DNA of 7,514 bases from Methanobacteriota archaeon (GTDB lineage: Archaea > Thermoplasmatota > Poseidoniia > Poseidoniales > Poseidoniaceae). The notes under the pieces were generated by a model, which was given only the letters and a program-made list of their open reading frames with translations, searched no databases and had not been told where the DNA came from. Location of the stretch: NCBI GenBank assembly GCA_018623995.1, contig JAAZUV010000065.1:1-7514 (forward strand), in the 5' to 3' direction. Of this stretch, positions 1-5,845 are shown piece by piece; positions within the stretch are counted from its first letter, which is position 1, and every line of letters begins with the position of its first letter. The position numbers and the translations under genes were made by a program.

Positions 1-556
1 GACCACCGAGAGCATTGCCTTCAGAGAAGGCGATATCGATGATCCAGATCAATGGAATCACAGTGATAGCAACGAAATGAAGCAACGTGATGTGGGTTGA
101 AGTTGCATGGAATTTCTTGGACAATGCCGCATTTCGCATCAAGCCATATTCAATCGCTGAATCGGACAGCTTCCGCGAAGTCCAAACCGTCACAGGTCGT
201 CCTGATAACCAGAACAGCGTCAAGCCGGATGGGATCAGACTCCAACAGTGGATCCAAATGTTGAACACTGTGAGTTCAGTTCGCAGGAGACGGTATGCGG
301 CAATTCCGAGAAGAATGGCACTTAAGAGGAGACTGAGATTTCTGCGAACATGATCGTTGACGTTTGGAAGCGATGCTCGAAGAGCCGCAAAAAGAAGGCA
401 TGATATGATTCCAAGAAGAAGCAAATCCGATTCAGCCCGAAGATAATCCACTGTCAGAAGCATTACGTTGACGAGGAAGGCAGCAACAAGCCATCGTCTC
501 AGCATCACGATTTCCATCGGCACATACCACCAACGCATATCGGCCGAATCCGTCAT
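1..556 (-). CDS. MalG-like sugar ABC transporter permease with extended N-terminal membrane region (3' end beyond left edge)
   Basis: Inner-membrane permease subunit of a CUT1 (maltose/oligosaccharide-type) ABC importer; 185 residues are visible and the gene runs off the left edge. The start ATG at 556 overlaps the TGA of the binding protein-permease fusion gene (ATGA) and has a GGAGG seven bases upstream, so the two are almost certainly translated together. Residues about 154-182 (beginning THITLLHF, with VIPLIWIIDIAFSEGN) correspond to the start of E. coli MalG, whose first span reads TH-LLLLF...FPLL...SLRQGN; this is my main reason for the assignment. What precedes is unusual. MalG normally starts its first span near residue 15-20, whereas here hydrophobic segments lie at about 21-38, 44-61, 73-90 and 95-117, followed by a charged linker (about 118-153). 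The EAA loop that would confirm the family lies outside the window. The extension could be a fused membrane domain of unknown role. Confidence 0.8.
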   Translation of the reverse strand, partial: MTDSADMRWWYVPMEIVMLRRWLVAAFLVNVMLLTVDYLRAESDLLLLGIISCLLFAALRASLPNVNDHVRRNLSLLLSAILLGIAAYRLLRTELTVFNIWIHCWSLIPSGLTLFWLSGRPVTVWTSRKLSDSAIEYGLMRNAALSKKFHATSTHITLLHFVAITVIPLIWIIDIAFSEGNALGG

Positions 557-3174
557 GCTACCGCCTCCGTCGCATTGGTTTGCTTCATGTATCGCCAAGA
601 GAATGCGAACAGCATCAGGAAGATGATGACCGACCATGCAGCAGCCACACCATAAGCACCCTCACGGAAGGCAACATCGTAGACATACGTGATCAGAATG
701 TCTGTTTGACCGGGTTGTCCAAAGTACAGATTGGGGCCTCCATCGGTCATCAGATAGATTACGTTGAACATATTGAACGTCCAGATAAATCCGAGAAGTG
801 TAAGTGGAATCAACGCACTACGCAAGTTGGGTAACGTGAGGTGACGGAACGCCGCCCACCCAACTACGCCATCCAATTCAGCTGCTTCGTACATATCCTT
901 TGGAATGGATTGCAATGCACCGCTAATGGACATCATCATGAACGGAACACCCAACCAAATGTTGACGAGAATAACGATGATCTGTGCTCCAGTGGGATCC
1001 GAAAGGAAATCGATGTTGGTACCGAGCAAGTCATTCACAAATCCACCTGGCTGGAACATACCTCTCCAAACAAGAACGGAGATGTACGACGGAACAGCCC
1101 AAGGAAGCAGTAAGAGTGTTCGATATGCAACCTTTCCATGAATGCGACTTCGATGGAGCATATTGGCAAGGAACAATCCAATTCCGATGTGTGCTGAGAC
1201 GTTCACAACAGTCCAAACAAGTGTAAACAACGTGACGCGGAGGAATCCTTCAGCGGAAAATACCTCAAAGAAATTGTCGAGTCCAATGAACGATTGATCA
1301 CCAAGTTGCGTTTGATTCGCATCGGTAAAGGCGAGCCAGAATCCGTACAAGACGGGATAGAAAGTCAAAATCGCCAAGGCCAAGAGCGCAGGAGCGACAT
1401 AGAAATGAGCAAGTTTGGACTTTGTACGACCCAGCTTTGTATCGTTCCATTTGGCAAAACTCAGCAAAGCGATCAAGGAAAGAACAATCGCTCCCAAAGC
1501 GAACAGCACTGGAGACGTATCGCCTGCCTCCGGACGTTCATCAGCAACACTTGTACGTTGAGTGGCCGAAAAGATCAGAACATCATCAGCAAACACTTCG
1601 ATAAGATGGTCTTGTTCAGGCACCATTCCAGTCAAGGCGCATTGAATGGTTTTTGTTGAAGCCAATGCGATTTTTTGTTGATCTAATTGGAGTAATTCGT
1701 TGACTCCATCCGTGCATGAATCGTAACCAAGCAGCGAACCATCGCTTTCCAATCCAACACGAATTTCAGTATGTAGAGCACCATCAACGAAGACATCGTA
1801 CGATGTAGCATTCGTTGTTTCAAATTCGATTGTGATTGTGCGATACCCTTCTGCAAGTGGAAACGGTTCTGCTCGGGATATGGATTCAATCTGTTCCTCA
1901 AGTTGCTGGTTTGCACCGGATAGCGCTTCATCCGTCGATGCGATGCCTGAATAGGCTTGCTCAAAGGCGGTGGACAACGGGTCGTAGACAAGGGACATTG
2001 CCCTCGTTGTAGGAGCTGGTGTACCCTCTTTTGTTTGCTCAAGGAATCCTGCAAGCACTGCATCGTCGTTGATGTCAGAATCGGATTCGAGCGCAACATG
2101 CGTCGGCATTGTGTAGGTTTCAACAGCGAATTCTTTCTGAACATCCTCTGATGAAAGCCACAATGCGAGTTCAGTGGCAGCTACTTTGTTGGCACTTTGC
2201 TTACTGACAGTCCAACCTTTGTAAGTCACGAGAGGTGACATCCTTTCACCCGTACTTTCAACTGAAGGTAGCAGGGTTTGACCAATGTTCAAACGGCTTG
2301 CTTCGTACGTTGCCCAGTTCCATGGGCCGTCAAATATCATCGCAGCTTTTGAAGAGATGAATTGATTCTTCATGCCCTCAATCTGGGTGCCTGTTGCTAC
2401 AACGCCATGTTCCAACTCTAGATCGAGCATCCAGCGCATCGCTTCACTCGAACCGTTGGAATTAAGCGTTGGTTCACCGTTTTCATCAAACAAGGAACCA
2501 CCAAATCCTTCCTGAATTGGGAACCACCAATACGCAGTCTTGATGGGAATGGCCAATCCTTGAACATCTTGGTAGGTGAGCAGTTCTGCTGCATCGAGTA
2601 GATCTTGCTCAGTCCATGTTTCATCAGGATAAGTAAGGCCTTGTGCATCGAAGAGTGCTTTGTTGAAGATGAGGGAGAGACAATCCTGACTCGCTGGAAT
2701 TCCATAGAGAGCCTCTCCATATCGCATCGCTTGCAGAGCCCTCTCTTCGAAAACAGCACGGTCTTGTGGTGTCAAGTGAGGACGCAAGTCTTCCAAAAGT
2801 GGGAATCCATCGACACGGACTTCTCCAATCGCACCCAATTGGTCACTGGATAACCGCATCAAATCAGGTGCTTGTCCTCCTTGAGCCGCTGTCATGAACA
2901 ACTGATCTGCATTGCCGAAAGGAACCATAGTGACCTCCACAGTAACATTCGGATAAGCAGATTCAAACGATGAGATAGAATTCATGAAGACTTCTTCTTC
3001 TTTGCTTTCAGCAGCAAATGTGTGCCAAACCTCGAGAACAATCTCGCCATCAGCGTTTGTTTGTTGAGCTTTTTCTTGGCTACTACCAAGGCATCCTGAG
3101 AGAAAAATCATTGAAAAAAGCACAATGGCCAAAAGTCGCTTCCGACGGGAAGAACCTCGAGCCACTCCGTTCAT
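553..3174 (-). CDS. MalE-MalF fusion: lipoprotein sugar-binding domain joined to ABC permease
   Basis: This 873-residue protein combines an extracellular carbohydrate-binding protein with the first permease subunit of a CUT1-type importer. Residues 1-28 form a basic and hydrophobic signal ending in lipobox L25-S26-G27-C28, predicting lipid anchoring at Cys28. Residues about 44-432 look like a family 1 solute-binding protein (VLEVWHTF, YGIP, FNKALF, MIFDGPWNW motifs). Residues about 441-535 are a beta-rich insert with Cys487 and Cys512. A single span at about 554-573 is followed by a Lys/Arg-rich linker. The permease occupies 590-861 with six spans (about 592-613, 645-672, 685-705, 729-750, 784-806, 838-861). 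The EAA motif that docks the ATPase is intact (EAAELDG at 763-769, LP at 781-782). Predicted topology is self-consistent: binding domain outside, EAA loop and C-terminus inside. These parts are normally separate proteins. No Shine-Dalgarno precedes the ATG, but a TATA-like element does. The substrate is inferred from family only. Confidence 0.9.
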   Translation of the reverse strand: MNGVARGSSRRKRLLAIVLFSMIFLSGCLGSSQEKAQQTNADGEIVLEVWHTFAAESKEEEVFMNSISSFESAYPNVTVEVTMVPFGNADQLFMTAAQGGQAPDLMRLSSDQLGAIGEVRVDGFPLLEDLRPHLTPQDRAVFEERALQAMRYGEALYGIPASQDCLSLIFNKALFDAQGLTYPDETWTEQDLLDAAELLTYQDVQGLAIPIKTAYWWFPIQEGFGGSLFDENGEPTLNSNGSSEAMRWMLDLELEHGVVATGTQIEGMKNQFISSKAAMIFDGPWNWATYEASRLNIGQTLLPSVESTGERMSPLVTYKGWTVSKQSANKVAATELALWLSSEDVQKEFAVETYTMPTHVALESDSDINDDAVLAGFLEQTKEGTPAPTTRAMSLVYDPLSTAFEQAYSGIASTDEALSGANQQLEEQIESISRAEPFPLAEGYRTITIEFETTNATSYDVFVDGALHTEIRVGLESDGSLLGYDSCTDGVNELLQLDQQKIALASTKTIQCALTGMVPEQDHLIEVFADDVLIFSATQRTSVADERPEAGDTSPVLFALGAIVLSLIALLSFAKWNDTKLGRTKSKLAHFYVAPALLALAILTFYPVLYGFWLAFTDANQTQLGDQSFIGLDNFFEVFSAEGFLRVTLFTLVWTVVNVSAHIGIGLFLANMLHRSRIHGKVAYRTLLLLPWAVPSYISVLVWRGMFQPGGFVNDLLGTNIDFLSDPTGAQIIVILVNIWLGVPFMMMSISGALQSIPKDMYEAAELDGVVGWAAFRHLTLPNLRSALIPLTLLGFIWTFNMFNVIYLMTDGGPNLYFGQPGQTDILITYVYDVAFREGAYGVAAAWSVIIFLMLFAFSWRYMKQTNATEAVA
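564..568 (-). promoter_or_regulatory. Shine-Dalgarno of the MalG-like gene
   Basis: The minus strand reads GGAGG followed by seven bases and then ATG at 556. It lies inside the last codons of the fusion gene. It supports the 556 start and, with the ATGA overlap, translational coupling of the two permease genes. Confidence 0.75.
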
Positions 3175-3197
3175 GTTGCGTGCTTGAAATACGCCGA

Positions 3198-3204
3198 CTT
3201 AAAC
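3198..3204 (-). promoter_or_regulatory. TATA-like element upstream of the binding protein-permease gene
   Basis: The minus strand reads GTTTAAG, centred about 27 bases upstream of the ATG at 3174, inside the 53-base gap after truA. Archaeal TATA boxes lie about 26-30 bases before the transcription start, so a transcript would begin at or next to the ATG (leaderless). The bases between the element and the ATG contain no Shine-Dalgarno, which agrees with this. A seven-base AT match is weak on its own. Confidence 0.45.
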
Positions 3205-3227
3205 AGAACGGAGGAGTGATGTACAGT

Positions 3228-4148
3228 TCAATTAGACTTGTGATATGCAACAGGCAATTGCCCGAGTTGCATCCACTCAAGGTATAGCATACGTTTCATC
3301 TCCAAACGTGCACCTTGACGCCAACGTTTTCGCATGGTTCGCTCAGCCTCTCGACTGGGTACAGGAGCAGGCGAAAAGTTGCACGTTGATTCATCGGATT
3401 CAGGAATTGGAGCGTCCTCCCATTCCACACCCCAGAGAATCAGCCAATCAGGAGGTGCGACGCCAAAATCAACCTCGTTTTCGGGTTCGTCGATGGCCCG
3501 TTGTACATCCTCTGTACTGATTTCACCCAAAGCAAGAAGATGAAGCGCCATGGCAGTTCGACGAACCTGATTCCAGAGGAAGGCTTCTCCAATGATCTCG
3601 AACCCAACCGTACGACCATCAACAATCCATGGTGTACACGAGAGAATGGTCCGAATTGGGTTCTTTCCTGGTTCCAATCGAGCAAAATTGCTCGCATTGT
3701 ATGTCCCCTCGAAGAGTTTGAGCCATTCAGCAAAAATGTCTCCCGGATCGTTCCAAAATTCGATGCCTTCGAGACGATATCGGTAGATGCGATGTACTGC
3801 CATCCTCGGGTTCCAATCCATGGCAACTTCACGAACATCGAGGAACGAAATTTCGTCAGGGAGCAAGTCGTCGACTGCACGGACGAACTTGCGAGGTGTA
3901 ATGCTGTTCCAAAGCGATTGGGCAACGCGTACAGTCCCCCCATTAAGTCGAACATGAACCCCAGCATCGGTTCGACTCGAAAGAACGAGATTGTGTTCTT
4001 CAGCATCCTTCGAAATCCAACCAAGTTTCTCAAAGACGTGGATCAATTCTCCCTGAACCGTTCGTACATCTGGTTGAATTTGGCTTCCGTGAAAGGCATC
4101 GCCCAAGTAACCGATTCGGAAATGCAGACGTGTTTCTGCATCGGACAT
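3228..4148 (-). CDS. truA: tRNA pseudouridine synthase TruA
   Basis: Cytoplasmic enzyme that isomerises uridine to pseudouridine in the tRNA anticodon stem-loop (positions 38-40 in the family). The 306-residue protein has the N-terminal TruA signature (GYLGDAFHGSQIQP then RTVQGEL at about 13-35). The catalytic motif SSRTDAGVH is at about 57-65, with Asp61 matching catalytic Asp60 of E. coli TruA. It also has the RYRY-type element (IYRYRL at 121-126) and the C-terminal core motif GEAFLWNQVRR (about 187-197). The start at 4148 is supported by GAGGT six bases upstream and by alignment of the N-terminal beta strand. The last 55-60 residues, after the core (WILWGVEW-type end near 243), form an acidic then Arg/Lys-rich tail (RTMRKRWRQGARLEMKRM) that bacterial TruA lacks; it could contact RNA. 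The gene follows the TPR-like gene by nine bases and is probably co-transcribed with it. Confidence 0.95.
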   Translation of the reverse strand: MSDAETRLHFRIGYLGDAFHGSQIQPDVRTVQGELIHVFEKLGWISKDAEEHNLVLSSRTDAGVHVRLNGGTVRVAQSLWNSITPRKFVRAVDDLLPDEISFLDVREVAMDWNPRMAVHRIYRYRLEGIEFWNDPGDIFAEWLKLFEGTYNASNFARLEPGKNPIRTILSCTPWIVDGRTVGFEIIGEAFLWNQVRRTAMALHLLALGEISTEDVQRAIDEPENEVDFGVAPPDWLILWGVEWEDAPIPESDESTCNFSPAPVPSREAERTMRKRWRQGARLEMKRMLYLEWMQLGQLPVAYHKSN

Positions 4149-4154
4149 ACGTGA

Positions 4155-4159
4155 ACCTC
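4155..4159 (-). promoter_or_regulatory. Shine-Dalgarno of truA overlapping the upstream stop codon
   Basis: The minus strand reads TGAGGT: the TGA stop of the TPR-like gene shares bases with GAGGT, six bases before the truA ATG. This fixes the truA start and suggests re-initiation by ribosomes finishing the upstream gene. Confidence 0.6.
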
Positions 4160-4676
4160 AATCGTCCGAGGCGAGGATTTGAGCAGCTTCTTCAGGAGTG
4201 TACCCCAGTCCACCAACAGCCCAAATGAGCGCTTGCTTGACCCAAGGCTGAACCATTGGGTTTGCCTTTTCAGGATCAATCACTTCGATGGTGTCAACGA
4301 TGTTGCGAGCAGCCATGTACAGAACGTCGTCCGTTGGAATGTCTGCCATTTCGAGGCGGCGACTGTAACGTTGGAACTCCTTGACAGCCTGTGGGACACG
4401 GCGGCATTCGAGTGCGAAGGATGCGAAATCAGCGATGTACTCGTCGTTTTCTTCATCGAGTTCCATGGCTTTCTTGTACGACATCATGATTTTGGTACCA
4501 GGAACAACATCATCCTGTTCTTCCATGTTGAGCATGTTTGCGAATTCTGCATAGGTGTGCTGAAGTACTGCATTGTCACGGTTTGAACGGAGTTTTCCAT
4601 CAAGATTCTCAACAGCTCCTTTGAGGTCGCCTGCGCGGAACAATTCCATTGCATCTGCCATTACATCGTCGCTCAT
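4158..4676 (-). CDS. Small TPR-like helical-repeat protein
   Basis: A 172-residue acidic, soluble, all-helical protein with no signal or membrane segment. Residues about 6-34 (ADAMELFRAGDLKGAVENLD) fit the first helix pair of a tetratricopeptide repeat, and about 64-105 (YKKAMELDEENDEYIADFASFAL, then VPQAVKEFQRY) fit further TPR-like helices. TPR proteins usually act as scaffolds for protein contacts; no catalytic motif is visible and I cannot name a partner. The C-terminal end (GYTPEEAAQILASDD) looks like a small UBA-like helix bundle, though this is weak. I chose the ATG at 4676 because GGAGAG lies six bases upstream and the protein then begins MSDD, like its neighbours. An in-frame ATG at 4730 would add 18 residues, overlaps the upstream stop (ATGA) and has AAGGA five bases ahead, so it remains a real alternative. 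It sits between the PH-domain gene and truA. Confidence 0.8.
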   Translation of the reverse strand: MSDDVMADAMELFRAGDLKGAVENLDGKLRSNRDNAVLQHTYAEFANMLNMEEQDDVVPGTKIMMSYKKAMELDEENDEYIADFASFALECRRVPQAVKEFQRYSRRLEMADIPTDDVLYMAARNIVDTIEVIDPEKANPMVQPWVKQALIWAVGGLGYTPEEAAQILASDD

Positions 4677-4682
4677 GTTTCT

Positions 4683-4688
4683 CTCTCC
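4683..4688 (-). promoter_or_regulatory. Shine-Dalgarno deciding the start of the TPR-like gene
   Basis: The minus strand reads GGAGAG, six bases before the ATG at 4676. It favours this start over the in-frame ATG at 4730, which overlaps the preceding stop codon. A tract AAAAAATT (4698-4705, minus strand) about 25 bases upstream could also act as a weak TATA element. Confidence 0.5.
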
Positions 4689-4726
4689 AGTCTTCCCAAT
4701 TTTTTGGGGTTCTTGAACACAACGGT

Positions 4727-5767
4727 TCATTCTTGTCCTTCGTTTTGTTGGGTGAGAATATCTGCAAGGTTGTCCAATTTGGTCGATTGGCTATGCTTTT
4801 TGTGCATTTCATTGAGCAGTGTTTTGGTGTCTTCCCAACCACGAATCTTGTAAAAACAGTGTTTTGGATCTGGTCGAACGGTCTTGATGGTTCGTTGATA
4901 GAACATCAATGCAAAGAATGATTTTAGGAAGCCCTTCCCAGCTTTTTCGACCGAGGTGTCATTTTCATTTTCCGACAAATTTGGTGAAACTCCAACACTT
5001 CCCCCGACAGATTCCTCGACAATGCCAACACCTGAATCCGTGAGGATGGTGAGGGTTGCGAAACCAGTCATGGTCCCAAATGGTGTACGCTCAACTTGAA
5101 CCTCAGAGATACGATCGAACAAGATACGGCGGTGAGCACGGCTTAGCAAGAATGCATGCTTGAAGATAACAGCGTTGCTGGTGATGGCATAATCGAAACT
5201 TCGCTGATAGTAGAAGACAAGAGCCCAGTAGCTCAAGGTCAGGGCCAATCCCGAAATGAGGAAGTTGTATTGCCAACCAAGGAATGGTTCAACATCTGCA
5301 TCGGAGAACAAATCACGAACCAAAGCAATGAGACCATCGATTTGAATCAGGACCGGCAAGAGTGTTGCAAGAAGCAACCATACCGTTACCCACTTACCAG
5401 AGGTAGATGTATTCATCATCCTGTTAAACCATGTCAGGGTTGCCATGACCAGTACAAAACCGAATGGAAGTTTGGACCCACCCAATCCCATGACCCAGAC
5501 AATGAATTTGGCAAAACCACCAGAATTCTCGTTCAACAATGCATCGGGTTTCCAAAACAGCATGTGAACACCGAAGACGATCAAACCAAGAACGTACATG
5601 TTCATGAAGCCAACAGGGCTTGGAGACTTCGTAAGGAGTACCACTTCACCTTCAATGAGTTTGAAACGATTTTTCATTGCTTCATCATTGGTTGGACCTT
5701 CAGCCTTTTCTTGTGTATCAACGTCGACGCCTTCTGGCTCTTCGGATTGTACTTCTTCATCGCTCAT
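4727..5767 (-). CDS. Four-span membrane protein with bacterial-type PH domain
   Basis: The 346-residue protein begins with an acidic, disordered tail (1-30). It then has four hydrophobic segments at about 53-71, 87-114, 126-150 and 165-187. From about 190 follows a bPH_2 (DUF304/YdbT-like) domain: the stretch FDYAITSNAVIFKHAFLLSR, then RRILFDRISEVQVERTPFGTMTGFATLTILTDSG, is the typical strand pattern of the family, in which membrane spans precede a cytoplasmic PH fold. The expected last strand and helix (HCFYKIRGWEDTKTLLNEM, 303-321) are separated from the rest by an insertion at about 250-295 that is Gly/Ser/Asn-rich and then hydrophobic (FLKSFFALMFYQ). The last 25 residues are polar and helical. 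The family's biochemical role is not known. The start is the first ATG after a 78-base gap; no Shine-Dalgarno is visible. The gene is probably first in the unit with the TPR-like gene and truA. Confidence 0.85.
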   Translation of the reverse strand: MSDEEVQSEEPEGVDVDTQEKAEGPTNDEAMKNRFKLIEGEVVLLTKSPSPVGFMNMYVLGLIVFGVHMLFWKPDALLNENSGGFAKFIVWVMGLGGSKLPFGFVLVMATLTWFNRMMNTSTSGKWVTVWLLLATLLPVLIQIDGLIALVRDLFSDADVEPFLGWQYNFLISGLALTLSYWALVFYYQRSFDYAITSNAVIFKHAFLLSRAHRRILFDRISEVQVERTPFGTMTGFATLTILTDSGVGIVEESVGGSVGVSPNLSENENDTSVEKAGKGFLKSFFALMFYQRTIKTVRPDPKHCFYKIRGWEDTKTLLNEMHKKHSQSTKLDNLADILTQQNEGQE

Positions 5768-5800
5768 GCGCTTGCACCGTTATGTTCTCAGCACACAAGC

Positions 5801-5807
5801 ACATAAG
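5801..5807 (-). promoter_or_regulatory. Possible TATA-like element before the PH-domain gene
   Basis: The minus strand reads CTTATGT about 37 bases upstream of the ATG at 5767, which would give a leader of roughly ten bases. The 78-base gap is the longest in the window and no Shine-Dalgarno precedes this gene, so a promoter is expected here, but the match to an archaeal TATA box is poor. Confidence 0.25.
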
Positions 5808-5822
5808 CCCTTTGCTGTAAGT

Positions 5823-5837
5823 GGGAAGAAAAAGGCA
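5823..5837 (-). terminator. T-rich terminator after the lipocalin-like gene
   Basis: About ten bases past the TAG stop the minus strand reads GCCTTTTTCTTCCC. Archaeal transcription commonly ends at such T-rich runs without a stem. It separates the 7514-5846 pair from the PH-domain cluster. I see no hairpin. Confidence 0.4.
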
Positions 5838-5845
5838 TCATCTCG

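Noticed and set aside
87..353. 88-codon plus-strand frame near the left edge
   Set aside because: The opposite strand carries the MalG-like permease with an uninterrupted frame, an overlapping start and a strong Shine-Dalgarno; the plus-strand product looks random.
3501..4154. 217-codon open frame on the plus strand opposite truA
   Set aside because: It lies entirely antisense to a clearly conserved gene, gives a low-complexity product with no recognisable family, and has no convincing ribosome site. It is a shadow of truA codon use.
4695..4709. Inverted repeat CCCAA-TTTT-TTGGG as a terminator hairpin
   Set aside because: A 5-bp stem that is mostly A/T-closed, lying between two closely spaced genes and without a downstream T run on the transcribed strand; better explained as chance or a TATA-like tract.
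5156..5806. 216-codon open frame on the plus strand opposite the PH-domain gene
   Set aside because: Antisense to a gene with clear domain structure; the product has no recognisable motif and the frame spans the neighbour's promoter gap by chance.
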